A stretch of DNA of 64,000 bases, taken from NCBI RefSeq assembly GCF_001613005.1, contig NZ_BDBN01000015.1:1-64000 (forward strand), read 5' to 3'. Position 1 is the first letter of the stretch, and each line of letters opens with the position of its first letter. The translations under genes were made by a program, and so were the position numbers. Positions 16,072-25,015 of the stretch are shown here, piece by piece. This DNA comes from Nocardia nova NBRC 15556. GTDB lineage: Bacteria > Actinomycetota > Actinomycetes > Mycobacteriales > Mycobacteriaceae. Under the pieces are notes generated by a model. That model was not told the origin of the DNA. It ran no database searches and worked only from the letters and a program-made list of their open reading frames with translations.

Positions 16072-18042
16072 GTGACCGGGGCTCGAGAACACGGCGACGA
16101 CACCAGAAGCTCGCAGCTGCCTGCGGCCGCCGCGCCGAGGTGGGCTCGGATCGTTCCCGTGGCCTACAGCCTGGCGCTCGCCCTGATCGTGGTCGGGCCG
16201 CTGCTGGGGCCGGGTTATCTGCTGCTGCGCGACGGCGTGAGCACGCCCCGGTCGTATCCGACCGATGCGGCACTGGGCCTGGGTGACGCGGCGCCGCGGG
16301 CCGTGCCACAGGACGGATTGCTCGCGGCACTGTCGGTGGTGGTGGACGGCGGGATCGTCGTCAAGGCCATCCTGGTGCTGGCACTCACGGCCGCCGGATG
16401 GGGTGCGGCCCGGCTCGCGCACACCCTGCTGGGAGTCTCCCTGGCTCCCCGGCTCGTCGCCGCGACGGTCGCGATCTGGAATCCCTATGTCGCCGAACGG
16501 CTGCTGCAGGGACATTGGAGCCTGCTGGCCGGATACGCGGCACTGCCCTGGACCGTCGTCCTCGGACAACGGATACGGACCGGCGGCGCCCGGGAGCCGG
16601 CCGGTGAGGGAGCGGAGCGGACCACCGACGATCACCGGCCCCGTCGGGGGCTACCGGCCGCCGCCGCGCCGTGGTCGATGCTGGGCGGCGTCCTCGCCGC
16701 GGCGGGTTTGACCCCGACCGGTTCGCTACTGGCGGGCGTGCTGGCGATTCTCACGGTGGGCCGGCGCAATGTCGTCGGCGCGGTGGCGCTGTGGCTGGTG
16801 AGCGCCAGTCCGTGGCTGGTGGCCACCGCACTGTCCGGTAGCGGGGCCGAACCGTCCGATCCGACGGGGGTGGCGGCCTTCGCCGCGCGGGCCGAACCGG
16901 GGCTCGGCACGCTGGGGAGCCTGGCCGGACTGGGTGGGATCTGGAACGGCGAGGCGGTACCCGGCTCCCGGACAACGCTTTTCGCGGTGTTGTCGACTCT
17001 CGTCCTGCTGGCGATCGTCGTCTCGGGCGTGCGCGCGGTGGCAGCCCGGGGTGAACGATCCACGCGTTATCCCCGGCGGATGTTGCTGGTACTGGCCGCC
17101 GTCTGCATCCTGCTGCCGGCCCTGGGGGCTACGGGGTGGGGGCTCGCCATCGGCGAATCCCTGATCGCGCGCATCCCCGGCGCCGGACTGCTGCGCGACA
17201 CCCAGAAATACGTCGCCCTTGCCATGCCCGCGTACACCCTGTGCGCGGCGGCGGGCTGTCGCGCCCTCGCCGCACTCGGCCGCCGACACCGCACGGAGAT
17301 CGCGAAACAGACTGCGCCACAAGCGGACCAGACGAATACGAGCAGCCCGTCGGCAACGCCGTCACCACGAGCGGCGGATGCGGACCGACCGTCGAACGCT
17401 GGTGGCGAGCCGGTGCAGGCCGAACCTGTTGCCGCGCAACCGCTTACCGCCCTGCTGTTCATCGCCGCGCTGATCCTCACCCTTCCCGACCTGGCGTGGG
17501 GAGTGGGCGGAGCACTGCGACCGGTGCACTACCCGCCGGCGTGGCAGCGGGTCGCCGCGGTGGTCGACGGTCCCGGTGACGTCGCCGTATCGCCCGCGGG
17601 GATGTTCCGCGTATTCCCCTACAGCGGACGGGTGCCGGTGCTGGATCCGGCGCCGCGCATGCTGCGGTCGGATGTTCTGCAGACAGGGGTGCTGCCGGTC
17701 CGGGGCCGAGTGGTGGCGGGCGAGGGGGCACGGGCCCAGCGAGTGGAAAACCTTCTGCTCCGGGGAGCGGCACCCGCCGACCTCGCCGCCCACGGCGTCG
17801 GGTGGATTCTCGTCGAACATCGCACGCCGGGAGCGGTCGGCGATGCGAAGACCACGCTGGGCGCGCTACAGCCGGTGTACTCCGACGCCGATCTGACGCT
17901 GTACCGCGTACCGGGCGCACGGGACGTGGCCAGGGCCACCGCCACCGACCGCACCGTAGCCATCGCCGCGCACGCGCTCTGGGCCGCTCTGCTCCTGACC
18001 GGCCTCGTCGCGACGCCGACCGACAGGCGACGGAGGAGATGA
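16072..18042 (+). CDS. Polytopic membrane protein, Rv0226c-like
   Basis: A 656-residue protein with an N-terminal helix at about 25-45 and roughly ten further hydrophobic helices, plus a soluble segment at about 540-625. The IWNPYVAERLLQGHWSLLAGYAALPW motif is typical of a mycolate-bacteria family that resembles GT-C glycosyltransferases, represented by Rv0226c. A low-complexity Gln/Ser/Pro stretch lies around 420-450. Its neighbours on the far side are a GT4 glycosyltransferase and a methyltransferase, as in the M. tuberculosis locus. A role in envelope glycolipid assembly is inferred. The exact reaction is unknown. The start is GTG 16072 and lacks a strong ribosome site. Confidence 0.78.
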   Translation: MTGAREHGDDTRSSQLPAAAAPRWARIVPVAYSLALALIVVGPLLGPGYLLLRDGVSTPRSYPTDAALGLGDAAPRAVPQDGLLAALSVVVDGGIVVKAILVLALTAAGWGAARLAHTLLGVSLAPRLVAATVAIWNPYVAERLLQGHWSLLAGYAALPWTVVLGQRIRTGGAREPAGEGAERTTDDHRPRRGLPAAAAPWSMLGGVLAAAGLTPTGSLLAGVLAILTVGRRNVVGAVALWLVSASPWLVATALSGSGAEPSDPTGVAAFAARAEPGLGTLGSLAGLGGIWNGEAVPGSRTTLFAVLSTLVLLAIVVSGVRAVAARGERSTRYPRRMLLVLAAVCILLPALGATGWGLAIGESLIARIPGAGLLRDTQKYVALAMPAYTLCAAAGCRALAALGRRHRTEIAKQTAPQADQTNTSSPSATPSPRAADADRPSNAGGEPVQAEPVAAQPLTALLFIAALILTLPDLAWGVGGALRPVHYPPAWQRVAAVVDGPGDVAVSPAGMFRVFPYSGRVPVLDPAPRMLRSDVLQTGVLPVRGRVVAGEGARAQRVENLLLRGAAPADLAAHGVGWILVEHRTPGAVGDAKTTLGALQPVYSDADLTLYRVPGARDVARATATDRTVAIAAHALWAALLLTGLVATPTDRRRRR

Positions 18043-18092
18043 TTCACACGGATCGACAGGCGTGCCGTCGGCCGGCAGATATCGTCCGCTGA

Positions 18093-19409
18093 TCAGCGCA
18101 GAGTCGGCGCGACGCGATCGTCTCGCAGCGGCGCCGACGTCGCAGCGGCCACCGTCGCACGTCCCGTCACCAGCCCCGAGATGAACCGCCCCCGGGCGGC
18201 AGCGGCCAGGACCTCACCGACTCCGGTACCCGTCTGCTCCCAGGAGAACTCGCGAGCTCGCGTACGAGCCTTCTCCCCCATGACAATTCGCGCCTCGGAG
18301 TCGGCGAGCAGTTCCCCGACGGTCTCGGTGAGCTGGCTGGAGTCGTCCACCAGCACCCCGGTCACGCCGTCGACGATGGAGTCGGTGAGCCCCCGTGAAC
18401 TGCGGTAGCCGATGGTCGGGACGCCGTGCTGCGCGGCCTCGATCACCGCGAGACCCCACCCTTCCTTGCGGGAGGGCAGCACCTGAACCCAAGCGCGGGA
18501 AAGCAATTCGTGCTTGCGCGCTTCGTCGACGAAGCCGTGGAATTCCACCGCGTCGGCGATACCCGAGCGATGCGCGCGGTCTTTCAGATTGTCGGCCCAC
18601 CAGCCGTCGCCGATCACGTCGAGGCGCAGACCGGGCAGGCGGTCACGCAGACCCGCGACGACGTCGAGCGCGTCCTCGATCTGCTTGTGCGGCACCAGCC
18701 TCGACAGCACGACGATGCTCGGATACGGGGTGCGGGTCGATTCGCCACCGGTCGGCGCTTGCGCGGGTACGGGTTCGGCACCGTTGCGCACCACCGCGAT
18801 TCGCGTCGCATCGACCCCGAGCGAAGCGAGCTCCTCCGCGGAGGGCAGCGATACGGTCAGATATTGGTCGCGCCGATGGACCCGCGGGGACAGTCGCGAT
18901 TCGATCCACCAGCCGATCCGCCCGACCACACGACCCGCCACCGGCCACTGCTCCCGATGGCCGTGGTGCACCAGGACCACCGAGGGCGCCCCGGAGACCG
19001 TCCGGGCGAAGAACGGAATGCCGTTCTGGGTGTCGATCACCGCGTCCGGCCGCACTCCGCGCAGCGGGCCGAAGCCCAGCCGCCCGGCCGCGATGGCGGC
19101 CAGCGCGCGCGGATAGACGGTGAAGCGCCCGCCGGCCCGGCTGATCTCGATGCCGTCGATACGCTCCCGGCGCGGCGCGCCCGGATAGTGCGCGGTCCGC
19201 AGCGTCACCTTCACCCCGCGTGCCGCCAACTGCGCACCCACCTGCTCGAGATACCGCTCGCTCCCGCCGCCCTGCGGATGTCCCGTATCGCGCCAGCACA
19301 GCAGCAGGACTTCCCGCACGTCAGCACTCGGGTGGGCCTCGTTCTCGCCGCCGCCGGGCCCACAGAGCTGCGCCACGGCAGCGCGCTCGCGAGGGCCGAT
19401 TTCGGGCAC
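18093..19409 (-). CDS. GT4-family glycosyltransferase (Rv0225-like)
   Basis: A 438-residue GT-B enzyme. The N-terminal domain has the glycine-rich acceptor loop GHPQGGGSERYLEQVGAQLA. The C-terminal domain has SRLVPHKQIEDALD, the VIGDGWW strand and the donor-binding EGWGLAVIEAAQHGVPTIGY (the family E-x7-E). It is cytoplasmic, possibly membrane-associated. GTG 19409 follows GGAGA by seven bases and decides the start. It is divergent from a methyltransferase and convergent with the Rv0226c-like gene, the same trio as in M. tuberculosis. The donor sugar cannot be named from sequence. Confidence 0.85.
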   Translation of the reverse strand: MPEIGPRERAAVAQLCGPGGGENEAHPSADVREVLLLCWRDTGHPQGGGSERYLEQVGAQLAARGVKVTLRTAHYPGAPRRERIDGIEISRAGGRFTVYPRALAAIAAGRLGFGPLRGVRPDAVIDTQNGIPFFARTVSGAPSVVLVHHGHREQWPVAGRVVGRIGWWIESRLSPRVHRRDQYLTVSLPSAEELASLGVDATRIAVVRNGAEPVPAQAPTGGESTRTPYPSIVVLSRLVPHKQIEDALDVVAGLRDRLPGLRLDVIGDGWWADNLKDRAHRSGIADAVEFHGFVDEARKHELLSRAWVQVLPSRKEGWGLAVIEAAQHGVPTIGYRSSRGLTDSIVDGVTGVLVDDSSQLTETVGELLADSEARIVMGEKARTRAREFSWEQTGTGVGEVLAAAARGRFISGLVTGRATVAAATSAPLRDDRVAPTLR

Positions 19410-19510
19410 GGCAGTTCTCCAGATCGTTCACGTCGGACGACAGTGGGGTCCACCATAGCCGCCGACGGCCGTTCCGGGTCGCTGCGGTGGCCGCATAGAC
19501 TGGCGCGGCC

Positions 19511-20299
19511 ATGCTTCGATCCGACGCAACCGGACCGCGTCCCCGCTTCGCGCGCCGGGCCACCCTTCGCCGTTCACTGCGCCTGTTGGGCAGTTTCCGC
19601 TTCGAACAAACCGATCCGGCGCGGTTCTACGGCGGGATCGCCGCCGATACCGCCGACCTGATCGCCGATTTCTATCGCGATCTGACCGGCCGGGACCTCA
19701 GCGGCACCGTGATCGTCGATGTGGGCGGGGGCCCCGGCTACTTCGCGGACGAATTCGCGGCGGCGGGCGCGCGCTATCTGCCGATCGAACCCGATCCGAC
19801 CGAAATGCACGCCGCCGGGCTCACCGTCGCCGGCGCAGTCCGCGGATCCGGAATGGCGCTGCCCATCCGCGACGACGCCGTCGACATCTGTCTTTCCTCG
19901 AATGTCGCCGAACATGTGCCACAGCCGTGGGTGATGGCCGACGAGATGCTGCGGATCACCAAACCGGGCGGTCTGATGGTGCTGTCCTACACGGTGTGGC
20001 TCGGACCGTTCGGCGGGCACGAGACCGGTCCGTGGCACTACCTCGGCGGTGAGTTCGCGGCCCGGCGCTACACCCGCCGCACCGGAAAGCAGCCCAAGAA
20101 CCGCTTCGGCAGCTCCCTGTTCGCCGTCAGCGCCGCCGACGGGCTGCGATGGGCGCGCGAAACCGGCGGCCGGGCCCGGATCCTCGCCGCTTTCCCCCGC
20201 TACCACCCGCGCTGGGCGTGGTGGGTGACGCGCATACCGGGCGTGCGGGAACTACTGGTCAGCAATCTGGTCGTCGTCGCGACCAGACCCCTCCGCTGA
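19511..20299 (+). CDS. SAM-dependent methyltransferase (Rv0224c/MtrP-like)
   Basis: A 262-residue class I methyltransferase. Motif I is VIVDVGGGPGYFADEF (D70 to G76), motif II ends in an acidic residue (YLPIEPD), and VDICLSSNVAEHVPQPW fits motif IV. The locus conserves a methyltransferase next to the GT4 gene. The corynebacterial protein MtrP, in the equivalent position, is required for efficient trehalose mycolate transport. I infer the same role but the acceptor is unknown. It is divergent from the GT4 gene across 101 bp. Confidence 0.82.
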   Translation: MLRSDATGPRPRFARRATLRRSLRLLGSFRFEQTDPARFYGGIAADTADLIADFYRDLTGRDLSGTVIVDVGGGPGYFADEFAAAGARYLPIEPDPTEMHAAGLTVAGAVRGSGMALPIRDDAVDICLSSNVAEHVPQPWVMADEMLRITKPGGLMVLSYTVWLGPFGGHETGPWHYLGGEFAARRYTRRTGKQPKNRFGSSLFAVSAADGLRWARETGGRARILAAFPRYHPRWAWWVTRIPGVRELLVSNLVVVATRPLR

Positions 20300-20326
20300 G
20301 CCGCATCCGGATCTACTCGTGCCGAC

Positions 20327-20611
20327 CTACTCCAGCCATCCCCGCCGACGGGTGCGCCGCGCCGGTTCGCTCCACGGCGGCTCCTGCATGGCCAGGCCGA
20401 CGGTTTCCAGCGGGGTCAGGCCGACGCGGTCGGCGAGTGAGCGGACCGCCGCCACCGCCTCGGCCGCCTGCAGCGCCGCCGTCGCCTGTTCGAGCGTCAA
20501 GGTCCGGCCGGGCAGAAAGGACACCACCCAGCCCCCGGTACCGACGGACCTTGCCTGATGTGGGGTCTGATCACTGGTCATCAGCGATCGGCCGACCACG
20601 TGCACCGCCAT
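20327..20611 (-). CDS. Hypothetical small protein, 94 aa
   Basis: Not recognised. The start ATG 20611 is supported by GGGGAG nine bases upstream. The protein is soluble, with a helical centre (TLTLEQATAALQAAEAVAAVRSLADRVG) and a basic C-terminus (ARRTRRRGWLE). It is followed upstream, on the same strand, by another small unknown gene, and both lie between the methyltransferase and pckG. Confidence 0.55.
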   Translation of the reverse strand: MAVHVVGRSLMTSDQTPHQARSVGTGGWVVSFLPGRTLTLEQATAALQAAEAVAAVRSLADRVGLTPLETVGLAMQEPPWSEPARRTRRRGWLE

Positions 20612-20808
20612 GATTCGGACTCCCCTGCGATTGCATCTGTAAAATCGTCCGGCAATGTTGCTCTAAGCATGCTCTGCAATCGCAGGAAACGCAATAGTGC
20701 GTTTTGCGAAAAGCGAACCGCGAGGTAGGATTTCGCGCCTCCCGGCTGGGCGATCGGTCCGGGATGTCCGCTGCGCGCAGTACGTGACGCCAGGGACTGT
20801 GCGCCGAA
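20612..20808. promoter_or_regulatory. AT-richer promoter gap with a small inverted repeat
   Basis: A 197-bp gap between two minus-strand small genes, clearly richer in A/T than its surroundings around 20640-20710. It contains ACGCA-ATAG-TGCGT (20689-20702), a 5-bp inverted repeat. No open reading frame with good features is seen. It probably holds the promoter of the downstream 94-residue gene. Confidence 0.4.
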
Positions 20809-21033
20809 TCAATTCTCGGACAAGCGAACTCGCAGCACCGGCTGCGGATTTTCGTGCGGGCGCGGCGCGGCGAGGTCGATGTCGACCTGCCACCCAGGGG
20901 GGAGTACGGCCTGCAAGCGGGCCGCGGCACGCTGCAGCGGCGTACTCGCCGCCGTCGGCGTGAAGTCCACTTCCGGATCGGCCCACCGCGCGCCGGCTAA
21001 TCCCGAGACAGCATCGAACCCGAGTTCTGTCAT
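20809..21033 (-). CDS. Hypothetical small protein, 74 aa
   Basis: Not recognised. From ATG 21033 the product begins MTELGFDAVSGLAGARWADP and ends with a short strand-rich LRVRLSEN. A GGGAGG site lies 11 bases before this ATG. GTG codons slightly upstream could be used instead. The composition (PHENPQPVLRVRL, LPPGWQVDIDL) suggests a small folded beta-containing protein. No partner in the window hints at its role. Confidence 0.45.
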   Translation of the reverse strand: MTELGFDAVSGLAGARWADPEVDFTPTAASTPLQRAAARLQAVLPPGWQVDIDLAAPRPHENPQPVLRVRLSEN

Positions 21034-21215
21034 GCCTACACCCACCTCCCACATACCCCGACCGGTCGGCCAGACAACGGAATCCACGAGCACCTGCAAG
21101 CAGTCAGTTCAGCCGAGTAGTTAATTCCCCGCAACCACGGGGAGTATTCGTGAGATGCAGAACACAATCAGAATAGGACAAGCGCGCCATTCCGCACGCG
21201 GAACCGCGGAAATGA

Positions 21216-21256
21216 CGAGCCGCCCGCCCCGTCGCAAAGACGGTGCGGGCGGCTCG
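21216..21256 (-). terminator. Terminator after pckG
   Basis: A two-part hairpin: a perfect 12-bp outer stem (21216-21227 with 21245-21256) and an inner 5-bp stem CCGTC/GACGG around a GCAAA loop. It lies 31 bases downstream of the pckG stop on the minus strand and is followed there by TCATTTCC. A smaller hairpin with TCCCCG/CGGGGA arms lies further on (21126-21143). Confidence 0.8.
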
Positions 21257-21287
21257 CTTTCGTCGTTCGGTGAACGGCGTCGTCCGA

Positions 21288-23120
21288 CTAGCCCAGGCGC
21301 TGCTTGAGCGCCTCGAATTCGTCACGCACGCCCGAGGGCAGCTTGTCGCCGACGAATTCGAACCACTCCTCGATCAGCGGGATCTCCTTGCGCCACTCGT
21401 CGAGGTCGACCTTCAGCGAGGCGTCGACGTCGGCGGGGTCCACGTCCAGACCCTCGAGGTCCAGGTCGCCGGCGGTGGGCACATTGCCGATCGCGGTGGC
21501 CTCGGCCTCGGCCTTGCCCTCGATCCGGTTGACGATCCACTCCAGCACGCGGGAGTTCTCGCCGAAGCCCGGCCACAGGAAGCGGCCGTCGTCGCCGCGG
21601 CGGAACCAGTTGACGTAGAAGATCTTCGGCAACTTGGTGGCGTCGGCGTTCTTGCCCAGGTTGATCCAGTGGTTCATGTAGTCACCGACGTGGTAGCCCA
21701 TGAACGGCAGCATGGCCATCGGATCGCGGCGCACGTTGCCGACCTTGCCCTCGGCGGCGGCGGTCTGCTCGGAAGACATTGTGGCGCCCATGAATACGCC
21801 GTGCTGCCAGTCGAAGGACTCGGTCACCAGCGGGATCGTGGTCTTGCGGCGGCCGCCGAACAGGATCGCCGAAATCGGCACGCCCTGCGGGTCGTCCCAC
21901 TCCGGGGCGAGGGTCGGGCACTGCGACATCGGCGTGCAGTAGCGCGAGTTCGGATGCGCGGCAAGCGTTTCGGTCTCGCGCAGGTACCAGTCGTTACCCT
22001 TCCAGTCGATCAGGTGGTCGGGCTCGCCCTCGAGTCCCTCCCACCAGACGTCGCGGTCGTCGGTCAGCGCGACGTTGGTGTAGACGGTGTTGCCGGCCTC
22101 GAGCGTGGCCATCGCATTCGGGTTCGACTTGTGGTTGGTGCCGGGGGCGACGCCGAAGAAGCCGAACTCCGGGTTCACCGCGTACAGGCGGCCGTCCTCG
22201 CCGAAGCGCATCCACGCGATGTCGTCACCCAGGGTCTCCGCGCGCCAGCCCGGAACGGTCGGCTGCAGCATCGCCAGGTTCGTCTTACCGCAGGCGCTCG
22301 GGAACGCGGCGGCGACGTAGTAGTTCTTGTTCTCCGGGGAGATGAGCTTGAGGATCAGCATGTGCTCGGCCAGCCAACCCTCGTCGTGCGCCATCGCCGA
22401 GGCGATGCGCAGCGAGTAGCACTTCTTGCCCAGCAGCGCGTTGCCGCCGTAGCCCGAACCGTAGGACCAGATCTCGCGGTCCTCGGGGAAGTGGGTGATG
22501 TACTTGGTGTCGTTGCACGGCCAGGGGACATCTGCCACGTCGCCCGTCAAAGGCGCACCGACCGAATGCAGCGCCTTTACGAACGGGCGATCGGTGCCCA
22601 GCTTCTCCAGCGCGGCCTTGCCCATGCGGGTCATCACGCGCATCGACACCACGACGTACTCGGAGTCGGTGAGCTCGACGCCGAGCTTCGGGTCCGCGGC
22701 GCCCAGCGGGCCCATGCAGAAGGGCACCACGTACATGGTGCGGCCCTTCATGCTGCCGCGGTACAGCTCGGTCATGGTGGCGCGCATCTCGTTCGGGTCG
22801 ACCCAGTTGTTGGTCGGGCCGGCGTCGGCCTCGGTGCGCGAACAGATGAAGGTGCGCGACTCGACGCGGGCGACGTCGGAAGGGTCCGACAGCGCGAGGA
22901 AGGAATTCGGCTTCTTGTGCTCGTTGAGCTTCTGGAAGGTGCCGGCCGCGACCAGCCGGTCGGTCAGCCGGTCCCATTCCTCATCGGAACCGTCGGCCCA
23001 GACGACCCGCTCCGGCTGGGTGAGCTCTGCGACCTCCTGCACCCAGGCGAGCAGTCCGGCATGCTTGGTCGGCGCGGTGCCATCGGATCCGTGAAGACCA
23101 GGAATGGTCGCTGAGGTCAT
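21288..23120 (-). CDS. pckG: Phosphoenolpyruvate carboxykinase (GTP)
   Basis: A 610-residue GTP-dependent PEP carboxykinase that interconverts oxaloacetate and PEP at the gluconeogenic branch point. The P-loop with the reactive cysteine, [12 protein letters not shown], is intact. Other family stretches are [13 protein letters not shown] and the metal/GTP region [26 protein letters not shown] 23120 is preceded by AGGAGA. Upstream in-frame codons to 23228 are non-coding. The gene begins 284 bp from the GTPase pair and matches pckA (Rv0211) in the syntenic block. The promoter gap contains an AT-rich TTACTTAAGG on the coding strand (about 23270). Confidence 0.96.
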   Translation of the reverse strand: MTSATIPGLHGSDGTAPTKHAGLLAWVQEVAELTQPERVVWADGSDEEWDRLTDRLVAAGTFQKLNEHKKPNSFLALSDPSDVARVESRTFICSRTEADAGPTNNWVDPNEMRATMTELYRGSMKGRTMYVVPFCMGPLGAADPKLGVELTDSEYVVVSMRVMTRMGKAALEKLGTDRPFVKALHSVGAPLTGDVADVPWPCNDTKYITHFPEDREIWSYGSGYGGNALLGKKCYSLRIASAMAHDEGWLAEHMLILKLISPENKNYYVAAAFPSACGKTNLAMLQPTVPGWRAETLGDDIAWMRFGEDGRLYAVNPEFGFFGVAPGTNHKSNPNAMATLEAGNTVYTNVALTDDRDVWWEGLEGEPDHLIDWKGNDWYLRETETLAAHPNSRYCTPMSQCPTLAPEWDDPQGVPISAILFGGRRKTTIPLVTESFDWQHGVFMGATMSSEQTAAAEGKVGNVRRDPMAMLPFMGYHVGDYMNHWINLGKNADATKLPKIFYVNWFRRGDDGRFLWPGFGENSRVLEWIVNRIEGKAEAEATAIGNVPTAGDLDLEGLDVDPADVDASLKVDLDEWRKEIPLIEEWFEFVGDKLPSGVRDEFEALKQRLG

Positions 23121-23404
23121 GAAAACTCTCCTGAGATGAGCGGCGGGCCAGAGAGCTGCCGAAACAGCTTTCAACACCAGGAAGGCCGCCGTTGGCTGTG
23201 GACATCCGCCCGGCTCGCCGAACAGCACGCCCCGGCTGGGCGGCGTACGAGAACGAGACGGACACCCGGATTCCTTAAGTAAAGAGGTTAACGCGATGTG
23301 ACGGTCGGTACGGAATGGGGTTGCTCACTCGGGACCCGGTCGAAACCTTCCCACCTCACCAGGACCGCAGCTGTGCGGAACCGGCAAACCTCGACGGGGC
23401 CGGA

Positions 23405-25015
23405 TCACCCGGCGACCGCGGCCCGCAGGATCGCCAGATCGCGTTCGCATGCGGCCACTCGAGCAGGCTGTTCGGCGGCCGCGCGGCGCAGTTGCCCCTC
23501 CAGCTCCGCGACCCGGCGATCGGCCTCGACCATGCGGGCGGTGCTCGCGCGCACCACCTGTTCGGTCAGCTCGGACTCGGCCTCCACCAGGGCCGTCGCC
23601 ACCCGCTGCTCCAGCTGGGCCTTCACATTGACCAGCACATCGGTCACCCATTGCCGCAGATGTGCCCGATCGGCCAGATGTCCCCGGGCCCCCACCACCC
23701 ACCACGCCACGCCCGCGCCGAGGGCCAGGGTGACCGGCACGGTGGCGTAATCCAACGCCGGCACCAGCGACAACGGCGCAACGATCAACCGGCCGAGGCC
23801 GAAACCCGCCGATGCGCCCAGGGCGATCATCAGCCGATCCTCGACGCCGCGGTGGCGGCGCTCCGGATCGGGCCCGACCCGGGGTGCGGGATCGGTCGGC
23901 GGAGCCGGCGGTGAGGCGAGCGTGGGCTGTGGTTCCGACCCCGCCACGGCCTCGAGCTGGCGGGCGAGTTCGGCCAGGCGGTGACGGACCACGCCGTCGA
24001 GTTCGGCGGTGGCCTGATTCACCGCCGCCTGCAGCAGATCGGGATAGCCGCGCACCGAGCGGCGGTCGAGGCGGTCCAGATCGGCACGGGCGGTGGCGTT
24101 CACGGTGCGGACGCGGGCGCCGACCTCGTGCGTCAGATCGACCCGGGCCAACTGCAGCCGATTACGCAGGGCGCCCAGGGCCTGGGCGCGGCCACCGTCG
24201 CGTCCGGCCAGCGCGGCGGTACGTTCGGCGCGCAGGGCGGCGACCGCGCTGCCCGAGCGCAGCGCCTCGATCTGGCTCAGCACCCGGGCGCGAGTGTCGG
24301 CGAGCACCCGAGCGGTGACCTCGGCCAATTGCTCCGGGCCGACCCCGGCCCCGACGGCGGCGCTGAGCTGGGCGTGCAGGGCGGCCAGGCCGGAGCGGTC
24401 CAGGAGCGCGGCGTCGCCGCTGCCGCGCGCGGCCACGGCCAGGCGCGCCGAGACCGGAAGAATCTCGGGCTCGGCGCCGAGCGCTCGGGCCAGCATGGCG
24501 GTATCGCGATCCAGTACCGAACGCCAGTCGGGGTGGGCGTGAATGCCGTTCATGGCGAACAGCATTCGCGTTCCCACCGCCCGCAGGCGGGCGACCGGAT
24601 CGAGCAGTGCGGCGCCGACGGCGGCGCCGGGGTCCACCAGCACGAGCGCCACCGGCGGTCCGCTGCCGGGGCCGAAATCGGTGGCGGCGACCAGGGTTGC
24701 CGGGTCGGTGACCGGATCGGTGAGCGCTACGCGCGGTTCGAAGCGGGACAGTTCGGTACGCAGCAGGGTGGTGTTGGCGTCGTCGGGACCGATGACCGTC
24801 ACCGACACCGGTTGTGTCGCAATGACTTCCGCATGTGTCGCCGCGACTCCGTTCGGCGCGACGGGATTCGGGCCCGGTTCGGCGGGAACCGTGCGCAGCA
24901 GCGCGCCGCCCTGCGGATTCCATCGCTCGACGACGGCCAGCACCTCGGGATCCACCCCGCCCGCCCGCCGACTGTTCAGCTCGGCCGGCGATCCGGGTAC
25001 ATCACAGTCCGGCAC
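23405..25015 (-). CDS. Dynamin-like partner protein (degenerate GTPase, membrane), Rv0210-like
   Basis: A 536-residue protein coupled to the GTPase gene by a 14-bp overlap (GTG 25015). The N-terminal half resembles the GTPase region of bacterial dynamin-like proteins. The segment MLFAMNGIHAHPDWRSVLDRD sits where NKxD plus the HPDW helix are expected, but NKxD and a P-loop are missing. The middle is long helical coiled-coil-prone sequence. Near residues 405-450 lies a hydrophobic hairpin (LMIALGASAGFGLGRLIV and ATVPVTLALGAGVAWWVV), followed by another helix bundle. M. tuberculosis has a similarly sized gene (Rv0210) in this place. I infer a membrane-remodelling partner, not a GTP hydrolase. 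Confidence 0.65.
   Translation of the reverse strand: MPDCDVPGSPAELNSRRAGGVDPEVLAVVERWNPQGGALLRTVPAEPGPNPVAPNGVAATHAEVIATQPVSVTVIGPDDANTTLLRTELSRFEPRVALTDPVTDPATLVAATDFGPGSGPPVALVLVDPGAAVGAALLDPVARLRAVGTRMLFAMNGIHAHPDWRSVLDRDTAMLARALGAEPEILPVSARLAVAARGSGDAALLDRSGLAALHAQLSAAVGAGVGPEQLAEVTARVLADTRARVLSQIEALRSGSAVAALRAERTAALAGRDGGRAQALGALRNRLQLARVDLTHEVGARVRTVNATARADLDRLDRRSVRGYPDLLQAAVNQATAELDGVVRHRLAELARQLEAVAGSEPQPTLASPPAPPTDPAPRVGPDPERRHRGVEDRLMIALGASAGFGLGRLIVAPLSLVPALDYATVPVTLALGAGVAWWVVGARGHLADRAHLRQWVTDVLVNVKAQLEQRVATALVEAESELTEQVVRASTARMVEADRRVAELEGQLRRAAAEQPARVAACERDLAILRAAVAG

Noticed and set aside
18088-18097. GCTGATCAGC palindrome at the end of the GT4 gene
   Set aside because: Only 10 bp, spans a stop codon between convergent genes, likely chance.
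21243-23114. 623-residue plus-strand frame over pckG
   Set aside because: Antisense to an intact pckG, low-complexity His/Arg/Val/Gly-rich product.
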